A stretch of 64,000 nt of DNA from Croceibacterium_B sp035470785 (GCA_035470785.1 DATIQN010000051.1:62001-126000), one strand, 5' to 3'; shown: positions 8,867 through 17,318, counted from the stretch's first letter. Translations and numbers: made by a program. The notes: a model not told the origin generated them from the letters alone.

Positions 8867-9558
8867 CGGGTGTCCGCTTCGGCCAGTCCGAGCAGGATCC
8901 CGGCGGTCTGTTCGGGCTGGTCGGCCATGACGAAGTGGCTCGCCTTGCTCTCGTGGTGGGCCCATCCGCCTTCGGCTTGGACCGCTTCCGAGAACCGCCG
9001 GAAGGGCGTCGGTTCCCAGTCGGTGGCAAAGATGTAGGTGCGGCTGGGAATCTTGGCTTCCTCGCCGGTGTAGTGGACCGCTTCGAGCAGCGTGAGCAGA
9101 GGATGGCGGCCGACCTGGCCGGGCACCGGAGTGAAGTCGACCGCGCCGATCGGGGCAACGAGGCCGGGCGTATCCTTCTGGCTGTCGATGTACCAATTGT
9201 GCTCGAACTCGCCCGTGATGTCCCACAGGCTCTCGCCGTCGCCCGGAAGGAAGGCGTCGATGTAGATGATCGCGTCGATCCGCGCACCGAGGCGCGTGGC
9301 GACGCCGGTGATCACCATGCCGCCGTACGAATGCCCGGCGAGCACGAAGCGATCGAACCCGGCCACCTCGACCTGCTCGCAGACGTCGTCGATATGGTCG
9401 CTCAGGGTGATCCCGGGATGCAGCTCGTCCGCGCGGCTGCCGAGTCCCTTGAGCTGGGCGACCAGCACTTCATGCCCCGCCGCGCGCAAGTCGGCCGCGG
9501 TCTGATCGTAGCTCTGCCCGCCACCCCAGGCGCCGTGGACCAGCACATAGTTCGCCAT
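8863..9558 (-). CDS. Alpha/beta hydrolase (esterase-like)
   Basis: Cytosolic alpha/beta hydrolase of 231 residues. The oxyanion-region motif VLVHGAWGGG follows the start, the nucleophile elbow is GHSYGGM, an acidic residue occurs near DAFLPGD/ATDWEP, and the catalytic His is in SHFVMADQPE close to the C terminus. This pattern matches the EstC/salicylate-esterase-like group. The ATG at 9558 has an AAAGAGAG ribosome site; extending upstream would run into the ligM terminator. It lies downstream of ligM in the same direction but is separated by a terminator-like hairpin, so it is probably expressed separately. Confidence 0.87.
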   Translation of the reverse strand: MANYVLVHGAWGGGQSYDQTAADLRAAGHEVLVAQLKGLGSRADELHPGITLSDHIDDVCEQVEVAGFDRFVLAGHSYGGMVITGVATRLGARIDAIIYIDAFLPGDGESLWDITGEFEHNWYIDSQKDTPGLVAPIGAVDFTPVPGQVGRHPLLTLLEAVHYTGEEAKIPSRTYIFATDWEPTPFRRFSEAVQAEGGWAHHESKASHFVMADQPEQTAGILLGLAEADTR

Positions 9559-9613
9559 CGCTCGCTCTCTTTCTACTTCCGCCGCAATGCCCGGACTGCG
9601 GCCCTTAGACAAG

Positions 9614-9644
9614 AAAGGGGGAGGGGCCTTGCGGCGCCTCCCCC
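9614..9644 (-). terminator. Rho-independent terminator after ligM
   Basis: On the minus strand GGGGGAGG (9644-9637) pairs with CCTCCCCC (9624-9617), followed by a short T-rich run (TTTCTT). It lies 24 bp beyond the ligM stop. Confidence 0.75.
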
Positions 9645-9667
9645 AGATCTTCGCGCTCTGAATCGGC

Positions 9668-11077
9668 TCAGGCCGGCTCGGCAACGCGGCTGGTGCGCCA
9701 GCCGGTGGCGTAGGTGTCGGCCGCCATCTTGCCGTAAGGCACCGGCGAAACGATCGCGCGCACCGCGAGCTGCTTGTGCGGCTCGACCGTGGTCTTCTGC
9801 GTGTTCGGCTCTTCGCCCCACAGCACGTGGATCTCGGTGCCGAGCGGGATCTCGTGATCGACGGTCGCCAGGCTCAGCGCCTTCTTCTCGTTGTACGAGT
9901 AGCCGGTGAACATCGACAGCCCGACCACGCGGCCGTCGGCGTCGATGACCGAGTCGTAGTTGCTGTTGGCGTAATTCGCGAGCGGCAGGTCGAAGAACTT
10001 GTACTGCTCACCCTCGGCGTCGAACATCGAGCCCTGGATCTTCTTCATGTCGTCTGCATTCCACTCCAGCGTGACCTTCTTGCGCTGGGTCGAAGGGTCG
10101 ATCTTCTTGAGTGCGTCAGCGCCGATGAAGTCGTGGTCGAACTTGACGAACGGGCCGTAGCCCAGCTCCCACGGGTTGAGGTAGTAATCCTCGATCGACT
10201 TGCCGACGAACGAGCCGCCGATTGCGCCGGTGGCTTCATAGCTGTCGGCGCCGAGCCACTCGCGGTAATCCTTGAGCTCGTCACCGGTGTAGACCGGCGG
10301 CAGCGGGCTGGGAATCCAGCCGGATTCGAGGGTGTTCGAGGGGTATGCGCGCGAACCGACCGCGATCAGGCCGAATTCTTCACCGGCCTTGAGGATCTCG
10401 TCGCGAATGTAATCCTGGTCTTCGTACGGGCCCCAGATCTCGAGGCCGGGCGAACCGGCCATGCCGTGGCGCAGCGTGCGCACGGTCTTGTTGCCGATCT
10501 TCATCTCGCTCATGTTGAAGAACTTGAGCTTCTCGAGCGTCTGGCCGTTCAGCTTCTCGATCACGTTCCAGGCCTGCGGGCCCTGGATCTGGAAGCGCCA
10601 GCTGATGCGGCTGACCGGCTTGCCCATCGGGCGGCTCGGCGAACGCGGATCGTTGATGATCTCGACGTTGTAGTTGCCCTTCTGGGCCTGGAACATCAGC
10701 CAGTTGGCGGCCGGTGCGCGGCCGACGTAAACGAACTGTTCCGGGGCCAGGTAGAAGATGATGCCGTCGCCGATCACGTGGCCGTATGGCGTCGTGGGGA
10801 CGTACTGCTTGGCCTTGTTGACCTCCCAGCCGGCGGGCGAGTTGACCATTGTGTCCGACAGCAGCTTGAGCGCGTCAGGACCGTTGATGTAGAGGTCGAA
10901 CATGTGGTGCGACTGGTCGAACAGAACGGCAGAGTGCTGCCAGGCCCACTGCTCGGAGCGCCAGTTGGAAAACTCGGGCGCAACCACGGGGTAAACGTAG
11001 GCGCCAATCTGCGAATTTCGCAGCTTCTCGACGATATTCGGGGTCTTCTGCAGAATCTGCTCAAGATTCTCGGCCAT
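9668..11077 (-). CDS. ligM: LigM: tetrahydrofolate-dependent vanillate/3-O-methylgallate O-demethylase
   Basis: GcvT-fold aryl O-demethylase of 469 residues that transfers the methyl group of vanillate or 3-O-methylgallate to tetrahydrofolate, giving protocatechuate or gallate and 5-methyl-THF. The sequence follows Sphingobium SYK-6 LigM nearly end to end: NSQIGAYVYPVVAPEFSNW, KAKQYVPTTPYGHVIGDG, WRFQIQGPQAW, RTLRHGMAGSPGLEIWGPY, SNTLESGWIPSPLP, FTGYSYNEKKALSLAT. Length agrees with LigM (about 471). The ATG at 11077 has GAGGAAG upstream; a further in-frame extension crosses the operator and is unlikely to be translated. DesA (syringate) is a related alternative but the match is closer to LigM by recall. 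No metF or ligH lies nearby. Confidence 0.9.
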   Translation of the reverse strand: MAENLEQILQKTPNIVEKLRNSQIGAYVYPVVAPEFSNWRSEQWAWQHSAVLFDQSHHMFDLYINGPDALKLLSDTMVNSPAGWEVNKAKQYVPTTPYGHVIGDGIIFYLAPEQFVYVGRAPAANWLMFQAQKGNYNVEIINDPRSPSRPMGKPVSRISWRFQIQGPQAWNVIEKLNGQTLEKLKFFNMSEMKIGNKTVRTLRHGMAGSPGLEIWGPYEDQDYIRDEILKAGEEFGLIAVGSRAYPSNTLESGWIPSPLPPVYTGDELKDYREWLGADSYEATGAIGGSFVGKSIEDYYLNPWELGYGPFVKFDHDFIGADALKKIDPSTQRKKVTLEWNADDMKKIQGSMFDAEGEQYKFFDLPLANYANSNYDSVIDADGRVVGLSMFTGYSYNEKKALSLATVDHEIPLGTEIHVLWGEEPNTQKTTVEPHKQLAVRAIVSPVPYGKMAADTYATGWRTSRVAEPA

Positions 11078-11121
11078 CACAAACTTCCTCTCATCCGTGA
11101 AAGAATCATATATGCGAAAAT

Positions 11122-11140
11122 AGTATGCGCCGCATACAAT
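11122..11140. promoter_or_regulatory. Operator-like palindrome, site A of a shared 19-bp motif
   Basis: TAGTATGC-GCC-GCATACAA, between divergent ligM (45 bp to its ATG) and the VOC gene. The core GTATGCG-C-CGCATAC is a perfect 7-bp inverted repeat. Four further good copies occur upstream of other catabolic genes (24766, 28775, 31188, 46064). Binding by a dimeric repressor or activator is inferred. Confidence 0.7.
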
Positions 11141-11163
11141 ATCTGGCATGTGACGCAAGCGGA

Positions 11164-11196
11164 AAGCTGTGTCCTGAGCGAGCCGAAGGGCAGCTT
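11164..11196. repeat. Short intergenic palindromic repeat
   Basis: AAGCTG (11164-11169) and CAGCTT (11191-11196) flank TCCTGAGCGAGCCGAAGGG, a variant of the short palindromic repeat family common in sphingomonad intergenic DNA (compare 45170-45247). It falls in the 5-prime leader of the VOC gene. Confidence 0.45.
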
Positions 11197-11214
11197 GTGA
11201 GAGAGGTGAAAAGC

Positions 11215-11616
11215 ATGAACGTCGAGGCGCTGGATCACGTCAACATCATCACCGACCGGATGGAGGAGACGGCCGATTTCTACGGCCAGTTGCTCGGCCT
11301 CGAACGCCGCAACGCGCCGCCGCCGCTGACCCCGCAGAATGCCACCTGGATGTTCGATGCCGAGAACCGCGCGATCATCCACATCAACACCACGGACTGC
11401 CCGCGGACCTTCGATCGCCCCGTCGAACCTGGCGCGCTGACGGGAGCGCTGCACCACGTCGCGCTCAAATGCACCGGCTACGACGAGGTCAAGGGCCGTC
11501 TCGACCGCATGGGCGCCGCCTACCAGGAGAACCTGGTCAGCGCGATCAGCCTGCGGCAGATTTTCACTGCCGATCCCAACAACGTGCTGCTCGAGCTCAA
11601 CTTCTTCGCGAACTGA
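11215..11616 (+). CDS. VOC family (glyoxalase/bleomycin-resistance fold) protein
   Basis: Small single-module vicinal-oxygen-chelate protein of 133 residues. Probable metal ligands are His8 (LDHVNII), the His of LHHVALK and the Glu of LLELNFF at the C terminus, the usual VOC pattern. The ATG at 11215 follows GAGAGG; longer readings cross the operator. It is divergent from ligM and shares operator site A, so a role in the same aromatic pathway is likely (isomerase, lyase or small dioxygenase). At 133 residues it is far shorter than extradiol ring-cleavage enzymes such as LigB or two-domain type I enzymes, so ring cleavage is not assumed. Confidence 0.85.
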   Translation: MNVEALDHVNIITDRMEETADFYGQLLGLERRNAPPPLTPQNATWMFDAENRAIIHINTTDCPRTFDRPVEPGALTGALHHVALKCTGYDEVKGRLDRMGAAYQENLVSAISLRQIFTADPNNVLLELNFFAN

Positions 11617-11687
11617 GTGACTGCCGGGGGCCTCGAAAGCTGAGCTGACCGAGGGCTCTTGCTTCGTTCCAGAAATTGCTTAAATAG

Positions 11688-11703
11688 TGAACTATATGGT
11701 TCA
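11688..11703. promoter_or_regulatory. Probable ArsR autoregulatory operator
   Basis: TGAAC-TATATG-GTTCA is a perfect 5-bp inverted repeat overlapping the start codon of the ArsR gene. ArsR-family repressors commonly bind such repeats at their own promoter; binding here is inferred. Confidence 0.5.
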
Positions 11704-12055
11704 GTATTCATGCCCCTCTCTCGACCTTTCGTTCGCCGCGCTGTCCGACGCGACGCGCCGGGGCATCATCGATCAGCTCGGCCGCGCCGAGGCATCGATC
11801 TCGAGCCTCGCCGAAAAGTTTCACATGACGCTGACCGGCATGAAGAAGCACGTCGCCGTGCTCGAACGGGCAGGGCTGGTGGTCACCGAGAAGGTCGGGC
11901 GGGTGCGGACCTGCCGGCTAGGACAAGGCGGCCTCGCAGCGGAGGCCCAGTGGATCGAGGCTCACCGCAAGCTGTTCGAAGCGCGGTTCGAGGCCCTCGA
12001 TCGAGTCATTCTGGATATGAAGCAGGAGCAAGACAATGGATCAGCAAACGGGTAG
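11696..12055 (+). CDS. ArsR family transcriptional regulator
   Basis: Winged-helix DNA-binding protein of about 119 residues. It opens with LDLSFAALSDATRRGIIDQL, the standard ArsR start, followed by the recognition-helix region SLAEKFHMTLTGMKKHVAVLERAGLV. No metal-binding ELCVCDL motif is present, so it belongs to the non-metal group that pairs with AHSA1 proteins. The ATG at 11696 and a GTG at 11687 are both possible; both lie within the TGAAC/GTTCA repeat. Its 3-prime end overlaps the AHSA1 gene by 20 bp, making a two-gene operon. Confidence 0.92.
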   Translation: MVQYSCPSLDLSFAALSDATRRGIIDQLGRAEASISSLAEKFHMTLTGMKKHVAVLERAGLVVTEKVGRVRTCRLGQGGLAAEAQWIEAHRKLFEARFEALDRVILDMKQEQDNGSANG

Positions 12056-12533
12056 TCACGCCGCCGCGCAGAACCGCACGGTCGTCGAGCGCAAGGGAGA
12101 CCGGGAGCTGGTCGTCACGCGGGTGTTCGATGCTCCGCCCGGCACAGTGTTCGAAGCCTGGAGCCGGCCGGACCTGTTTCGGCAGTGGTGGATGCCGAAG
12201 TCGGTCACCGGCGTGTCGCTGCTATCGTGCGAGATGGATGTTCGCACCGGCGGAAAATACCGCCTCGAGTTCGGCGCCGGGGGCCAGTCCATGACCTTTT
12301 ACGGCAAATATCTCGACGTCGTTCCGAACGCCCGCATCGTTTGGACCAACGACGAGGGCGAAGAAGGCGCGGTCACCACGGTGACCTTCGAGGAGCGCGG
12401 CGGGAAGACGCTGTTGACCTTCCACGAACTCTATCCCTCGAGCGAAGCGCTCGAGGAAGCGATGACGGGCTCGGCGGCCGGTCTGCCGGAGCAGATGGAC
12501 CAACTGCACGAGTTGCTTTCGGGCAAGGCGTAG
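12036..12533 (+). CDS. SRPBCC/AHSA1 domain protein
   Basis: START-like hydrophobic-pocket protein of 165 residues from the Activator of Hsp90 ATPase 1-like group. Visible family features are the VTRVFDAPPGTVFEAWSRPDLFRQWW segment, GGKYRLEF, and TLLTFHELYPS near the end. Bacterial members bind small hydrophobic ligands; function is unknown. It is cotranscribed with the ArsR gene, an arrangement that recurs widely and suggests the pair senses or handles a stress ligand. It converges on the TauD-like gene with a 16-bp gap. Confidence 0.9.
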   Translation: MDQQTGSHAAAQNRTVVERKGDRELVVTRVFDAPPGTVFEAWSRPDLFRQWWMPKSVTGVSLLSCEMDVRTGGKYRLEFGAGGQSMTFYGKYLDVVPNARIVWTNDEGEEGAVTTVTFEERGGKTLLTFHELYPSSEALEEAMTGSAAGLPEQMDQLHELLSGKA

Positions 12534-12549
12534 GCCCCGCTGTCGCGCG

Positions 12550-13455
12550 CTAAGCCGCTTCGACTTTTCCGCCTGCGGTGGTCGTGCGGTACATCTCGCG
12601 CCGGTAGCCGTCGTAGTCGTTGGGGCCGAGGTGCATCGTGCCGCGGTTGTCCCACAGCGCGACCATGCCCGGCTCCCAGCGCAGGCGGCAGGTGAAGGCG
12701 TGCTGGGTGGTGTGCGCCACGAGGAAGTCGATGATCGGCTTGGCCTCGAAAGTGGTCATGCCTTCGAGCCCGTCGGCGTAGGTGTCGCAGATGTAGAGCG
12801 ATTCTTCGCCGGTCTCGGGGTGGGTGCGGACGAGCGGGTGGTAGGTGCCGCGCTGGCCCTGCTCGAACTGCTCCTTGTCGGCGAAGGTGATCGCCTTGCC
12901 CATCAGCTTTTCCTGCGTGCGGACGTTGTTCGCCGCGCTCATGTGCACGCGCAGGGGCCGCAGCATGTCCTGGTAGGGCTTGCTGAGGTGGCGGAAGGCG
13001 AGCGCGCAGTTGGCCCAGATGGTGTCGCCGCCGAACGGCGGGATGTCGACCGCGCGCAGGGTGGTGATCGCCGGCGGCTGTTCGAGGAACGGGCTGTCGG
13101 TGTGCCAGCCACCGCCGAACAGGCTCGCGGCCTTGGTATCGGCTTCCTTGATGATCGGGTGCACCTCGCGGTGGCCGGGTACCCCTTGCGTGTAGGCGTC
13201 GACCGCGAACGGCCCGAGCCGCGCGCCGAACGCCTCGTGCTCGGCGTGGGTCAGGAACTGGTCGCGCAGGAACAGCATCTTGTGCCGGTAGAGCGCCTGC
13301 TTGAACTGCTCGAACGCCTCGTCGCTGAGGTCGGGCAGGCGCACGCCGATCACTTCCGCGCCCATCGCGGCCGAGAGCGGCTCGACCTTGAAGTGGTTCG
13401 ACTTGAAGGCGTGGTTGTCGAAATCGCCCGCCGGGGTAACGCGCACTTCCCACAT
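12550..13455 (-). CDS. TauD/TfdA family Fe(II)/2-oxoglutarate dioxygenase
   Basis: Non-heme iron dioxygenase of 301 residues. The facial triad is His118-x-Asp120 (GGWHTDSPF) and His275 (RGTMHLGPND), with the 2-oxoglutarate-binding arginines shortly after (GYRREMYRT). Family members hydroxylate next to a heteroatom to release sulfite (TauD) or cleave aryl ethers (TfdA). It is the last gene of the minus-strand operon starting at 20869, and starts 4 bp after the MFS stop. In this O-methyl/aryl ether setting a TfdA-like ether cleavage is attractive but is inference. Confidence 0.9.
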   Translation of the reverse strand: MWEVRVTPAGDFDNHAFKSNHFKVEPLSAAMGAEVIGVRLPDLSDEAFEQFKQALYRHKMLFLRDQFLTHAEHEAFGARLGPFAVDAYTQGVPGHREVHPIIKEADTKAASLFGGGWHTDSPFLEQPPAITTLRAVDIPPFGGDTIWANCALAFRHLSKPYQDMLRPLRVHMSAANNVRTQEKLMGKAITFADKEQFEQGQRGTYHPLVRTHPETGEESLYICDTYADGLEGMTTFEAKPIIDFLVAHTTQHAFTCRLRWEPGMVALWDNRGTMHLGPNDYDGYRREMYRTTTAGGKVEAA

Positions 13456-13459
13456 GGGG

Positions 13460-14701
13460 TCAGGTCTCCTTCGCGCCGACCTTGCGCGGCGCGGTTTCGA
13501 TGAGGAACAATGCCGCGAAGGCCGAGACCAGCGCAAGCCCGAGGCAGATCCAGAACACCGCTTGCAGCCCGAGCGCGTCCGCCACGCGGCCCGCGACCGG
13601 CGGCACGATCACGCCGCCGAACAGCTCGGCAAAGCCCATCGACAGGCCCACTGCGGTCGCCGCCATGGCGGGGCTGACGCTCTCGGTCGGCACCGTCGCG
13701 CAATAGAGCGGGGCGATGCCGAGCGGCATCCAGCCGAGCAGCATGGCGAGCGACAGCGCCGTCGGGTCGGCCGGGAGGTAAAGCAGGGCGAGCGGCCCGA
13801 GCATGGCGGCGAGCGAGCCCCCGATCAGCACCGCCTTGCGTCCGACCCAGTCGGACAGCGTGGGGAACGCGATGCCGCCGGCGAAGGCGCCGATGCCGCC
13901 CCAGCTTATCACTTGGCCCGCGCCGACCGGCGTTAGGCCTTTGACTTCGGTAAGGAACTTGGTGAGGAACGTGCTTTCTAGCACCAGCCAGCCGGTAATT
14001 AGCCCGGCGATCGCCAGCGCGATGCGCATGTTTCTGATCGCGAGCAACGCGCCGAACGCGGCCCACGGCGATCCGCGATGTTCGGGTGCGCGCTCGGTGG
14101 CCCGCGGGTCGGGCTTGATTACGAACAGCATCAACGCGGCGATGACCAGGCCCGGGATGATCGACAGGAACATCGCCGTGCGCCAGCCGTGCGCGGCGCC
14201 AAGTTCGGTCGCCACGCGCGGGCCGATGAACCCGGCGATGCCGAACGCACCGACCATCTGCATAAAACCCATATTGAAGCCGCGCGTCTTTGGGCTGCTG
14301 GTGTCGAGGATGATCGCCTGGCTGATCGGCACGATCGGCCCTTCGGAGAGGCCCAGCGCGAAGCGCGCGGCGAGGAGGAACATGAAGGTCGTCGCCAGCC
14401 CGCTGACGCCCGAGAGCAGCGAGAACAGCAGGGTGCCGGCGACGAGCACGCCCTTGCGCCTACCGCTGCGGTCGGCGAGCTGGCTGCCGAAGAACGAGCT
14501 GATCGCGATCGCCGCGGACAAGGCCGCCGCAATCAGGCCGAGCTGGCCGTTCGTCAGCCCCATCTCCTTGACGATGAACGGGGTGAGGTAGGCCACCGTC
14601 TGCCGGTCGAACCCGACAATGCCGTTGCCGAGCGTGAGCACGCCCAAGAGCGCGAGCTCGTACCCGCGATTGCGCTGTGCCGGCGCGGCGACAGTGGCCA
14701 T
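13460..14701 (-). CDS. MFS transporter (aromatic acid-type)
   Basis: Twelve-helix major facilitator of 413 residues with the loop 2-3 motif LADRSGRRKG and the symmetric copy LSDWVGRKA in the second half. Start at ATG 14701, after a GGAGAGG site; longer readings run into the upstream dehydrogenase gene. Family members move organic acids across the inner membrane with protons. Its place between an MDR dehydrogenase and a TauD-like dioxygenase suggests uptake or efflux of a pathway substrate. Confidence 0.9.
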   Translation of the reverse strand: MATVAAPAQRNRGYELALLGVLTLGNGIVGFDRQTVAYLTPFIVKEMGLTNGQLGLIAAALSAAIAISSFFGSQLADRSGRRKGVLVAGTLLFSLLSGVSGLATTFMFLLAARFALGLSEGPIVPISQAIILDTSSPKTRGFNMGFMQMVGAFGIAGFIGPRVATELGAAHGWRTAMFLSIIPGLVIAALMLFVIKPDPRATERAPEHRGSPWAAFGALLAIRNMRIALAIAGLITGWLVLESTFLTKFLTEVKGLTPVGAGQVISWGGIGAFAGGIAFPTLSDWVGRKAVLIGGSLAAMLGPLALLYLPADPTALSLAMLLGWMPLGIAPLYCATVPTESVSPAMAATAVGLSMGFAELFGGVIVPPVAGRVADALGLQAVFWICLGLALVSAFAALFLIETAPRKVGAKET

Positions 14702-14724
14702 GTCCTCTCCCCTTGTTGAGCTGG

Positions 14725-15729
14725 CTACAGCTCGATCACAGTCTTGGCGAAACTGTCCGGGCCCCAGGCGTGGGCATAGGCCTCTTTCGCCTGGTCGAAC
14801 TTGTAGCGCGCGCCGATCAGCGGCTTGATGCCATTGACGTCGATCGCCCGGTTGAGCGCCTTCGCCATTGCAGCCGAGCCGACGAAGATGCCGCGGATCG
14901 ATCCGGCGGTCATCATCAAGGCGCTCGGATTGGGGGCGCCTTGCGGCGACAGAACGCCGATCAGCGCCACTTCGCCTTGCGTGCGCAGCGCCTTCATTGA
15001 CTGCTCTGCCGTGCCGGCACCACCGACCTCGATGACCTTGTCGACCCCGCCGAGGTTCTGCGCGATCCACGGGCCCCACTCCGGCACGGTCTTGTAGTTG
15101 ACCGTGTGCGCCGCGCCGAGCTCGCGAACGCGCTTCAGCTTCTCGTCAGACGAGGAGGTGGCGATCACTTCGCACCCGGTCACGCGGGCGATCTGCAGCG
15201 CGAGCATCGACACGCCGCCCGACCCTAGCACCAGCACCCGGTCGCCGGGCCGCAGCGCGCGCGGGCCTTCGTGCAGCGCATTCCACGCCGTGACGCCGGC
15301 ACAAGGAAGACAGGCGGCTTCGGCGTGATCGAGCGTCTCGGCCATCGACACCACGCCGGATTCGGGCAACACGACCAGCTCGGCGAGCACGCCGGGCGCC
15401 ATGCCGTCGCCCAGGGCCGGACCCATCCGCGGCGGCCCTTCCTCCCAGCGCATGAAGAACGCGCTCTGCACGCGGTCGCCTTCCTTGAACTTCGTCACGC
15501 CCGCGCCGACCGCGGCGACGACGCCCGCGCCGTCGCTCAGCGGGATCGCCGGGTTCTTCAGGACCCCACCGAAATAGTGGCCGCTGGCGACCGCGAAGTC
15601 GCGATAATTGAGCGACCAGGCGAGCATCTGGATCAGCACTTCGCCCGGACCGGGTGTCGGGTCGGGCCGCTCTTCCAGATAGAGTTTGTCGAAGCCGTCC
15701 GAGCCGGCAGGCAGCATCCAGGCACGCAT
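14725..15729 (-). CDS. Zinc-independent MDR alcohol dehydrogenase/quinone reductase
   Basis: Medium-chain dehydrogenase/reductase of 334 residues: N-terminal GroES-like domain (PGPGEVLIQMLAWSLNYRDF), then a Rossmann domain with VLVLGSGGVSMLALQIA. The usual structural-zinc cysteine cluster is missing, pointing to the zinc-free NADPH:quinone reductase/alkene reductase side of the family. The start ATG has AAAGGAG upstream. It sits 34 bp after the LigF-like GST and 23 bp before the MFS gene in one operon. Exact substrate is unknown; oxidation or reduction of a side-chain carbonyl is a fair guess. Confidence 0.88.
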   Translation of the reverse strand: MRAWMLPAGSDGFDKLYLEERPDPTPGPGEVLIQMLAWSLNYRDFAVASGHYFGGVLKNPAIPLSDGAGVVAAVGAGVTKFKEGDRVQSAFFMRWEEGPPRMGPALGDGMAPGVLAELVVLPESGVVSMAETLDHAEAACLPCAGVTAWNALHEGPRALRPGDRVLVLGSGGVSMLALQIARVTGCEVIATSSSDEKLKRVRELGAAHTVNYKTVPEWGPWIAQNLGGVDKVIEVGGAGTAEQSMKALRTQGEVALIGVLSPQGAPNPSALMMTAGSIRGIFVGSAAMAKALNRAIDVNGIKPLIGARYKFDQAKEAYAHAWGPDSFAKTVIEL

Positions 15730-15763
15730 CGTTGTGTTCTCCTTTGGGTGCGACCCCTACGAG

Positions 15764-16549
15764 TTATGAATGTTCCCTTCCGTCGCCACCCCAGGTCCTG
15801 AGACCCGGCTGGGTGCGGTCCTCGCCGGCGAGCGCTTCCTGCACGGCGGGCCGATCGGAAATGCTCTCGCGCCAGCGGACAAGGTTCGGGTATCGATTGT
15901 CGACGTCGAACTTGGGAAACATCCGGTTCACCGACATCCCGCAGTGCGCATAGAAGTTGATGTCCGCGAGCGTGTAAGTGTCGCCGGCGAGATAGGCCGT
16001 TTCGCCGAGCTGCTTCTCAACCTTGTTCAGCGCGTACTCGATCTTCTCGAGAGCATGGTCGAGGTCCTTCTGCTCGAAGCCGCTGCGCGCGGTCATCCAC
16101 TTCTTGCGCTGGTCGGGCAGCGGCACGTGGCTCATCAGCTCCTCGAACTTGCCGCTGTCGATGCTGTTGGCGATCACTCGAACGAGCCGGTGCCAGCCGT
16201 GCATCGAGACATAGTTCATCACCTGCTCGTCGACGAACTTGTTCCAGTAGCGCATCCGCGCCGCGCCGACCGGGGTCTTGGGCCGCAGCGGGCCGCTAGC
16301 CGGCTGGTCGTCGGGGAAGGCGTCTTCGAGGTATTCGTTGATCACCGTGGTGTGGGTGATGATGATCCCGTCGTGGTCGAGCACCGGGACCTGGCCCTCG
16401 GGATTGATCGCCACGAACCAGTCCTGGTGCTGCTCGAACTTGTGCAGGTCGACGTAAACACTCTCGTAAGCGAGGCCCTTCTCCTTGAGCGGGATCATCG
16501 ACTTGAGCGAGTTCGCCATCGGTTCGGCGTGATAGTATTTCAGTGCCAT
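15764..16549 (-). CDS. LigF-like glutathione S-transferase (possible beta-etherase)
   Basis: GST-fold protein of 261 residues resembling the sphingomonad beta-etherase LigF: an ANS motif at residues 12-14 (LigF has GANS with a catalytic Ser), KFEQHQDWF, INPEGQVPVL, and TTVINEYLEDAFP. LigF uses glutathione to cleave the beta-O-4 aryl ether after the alpha-alcohol has been oxidised. The C-terminal domain shows the usual LADINFYAH helix region. It lies 2 bp downstream of an SDR gene, a natural partner for the preceding oxidation. Etherase function is by similarity only; other LigF-like GSTs act as lyases on different substrates. Confidence 0.82.
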   Translation of the reverse strand: MALKYYHAEPMANSLKSMIPLKEKGLAYESVYVDLHKFEQHQDWFVAINPEGQVPVLDHDGIIITHTTVINEYLEDAFPDDQPASGPLRPKTPVGAARMRYWNKFVDEQVMNYVSMHGWHRLVRVIANSIDSGKFEELMSHVPLPDQRKKWMTARSGFEQKDLDHALEKIEYALNKVEKQLGETAYLAGDTYTLADINFYAHCGMSVNRMFPKFDVDNRYPNLVRWRESISDRPAVQEALAGEDRTQPGLRTWGGDGREHS

Positions 16550-16551
16550 TC

Positions 16552-17298
16552 TTAAACCTCGATGCTTTCCAGAACACCGCCGTCGACGGCCCAGTCCTGC
16601 CCGGTGACGTGGCTCGCCGCGTCGCTCAGCATGAACGCGGCGACTTCGGCCAGTTCCTCGCAGGTGCCCATGTGGCGCATCGGGATGCGCTGCTCGATCT
16701 TGCCCTTCTGGTGTTCGGGAATTCGGTCGAGCGCTTCGGTGCGGATGAAGCCCGGGATGATGCAGTTGGCGCGAACGCCGTGCGGCGCCATTTCGACGGC
16801 GATCGCCCGGGTCAGCCCGAGCACGCCGTGCTTGGAGGAGACGTAGGCCGGGTTCATCGCCATCCCGCGCTTGCTGCCCATGCTGCCCGTCACGAGGATC
16901 ACGCCGTTGCGTGCCGCGATCATGGCGGGCAGCACCTTCTGGATCGCCCAGAACACGCTTATCAGGTTCACCCGGATCGTCTGTTCGAACACCGCGGGGT
17001 CGAAGGAGACCGCCGGGGTAAAGCCGCCGGTCAGCCCGGCGTTGGCGAACAGGCCGTGGATCGGCCCGAAATGCGCCGCGGCCGCGTCGAGCGCGGCGTC
17101 GAGCTGGTCCTTCTCGCCAACGTCGGCGGCGAAGCCCGCCGCATGCTCGCCGATCCCGGCCACGGTCTCGTCGAGCAGATCCTTGCGCCGCGCGATCAGC
17201 GAGACCCGCGCACCGCGGCTCGCCAGCAATTGCGCGGTGACCAGCCCGATCCCGCTCGATCCGCCGGTGACGACGATGTGCTGGCCGTGGAAATCCAA
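16552..17298 (-). CDS. Short-chain dehydrogenase/reductase (classical)
   Basis: NAD(P)-dependent SDR of 248 residues with TGGSSGIG at the N terminus, NAG (FANAGLTGG), catalytic Ser in TGSMGS and Tyr152-x3-Lys156, and the terminal WAVDGGVL typical of classical SDRs. The start is a TTG with a good AAGGGAGAG site, so no ATG is needed. Upstream, a 112-bp gap from the amidohydrolase is filled by an inverted repeat. It directly precedes the LigF-like GST. It is a classical family member rather than one of the longer LigD-type enzymes at 31240 and 48776. Confidence 0.9.
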   Translation of the reverse strand: MDFHGQHIVVTGGSSGIGLVTAQLLASRGARVSLIARRKDLLDETVAGIGEHAAGFAADVGEKDQLDAALDAAAAHFGPIHGLFANAGLTGGFTPAVSFDPAVFEQTIRVNLISVFWAIQKVLPAMIAARNGVILVTGSMGSKRGMAMNPAYVSSKHGVLGLTRAIAVEMAPHGVRANCIIPGFIRTEALDRIPEHQKGKIEQRIPMRHMGTCEELAEVAAFMLSDAASHVTGQDWAVDGGVLESIEV

Positions 17299-17318
17299 GA
17301 AACTCTCCCTTTAACCTT

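Noticed and set aside
11215..11616. VOC protein as the missing ring-cleavage extradiol dioxygenase
   Set aside because: At 133 residues with a single module it is much shorter than known extradiol ring-cleavage enzymes; only the metal ligand pattern agrees.
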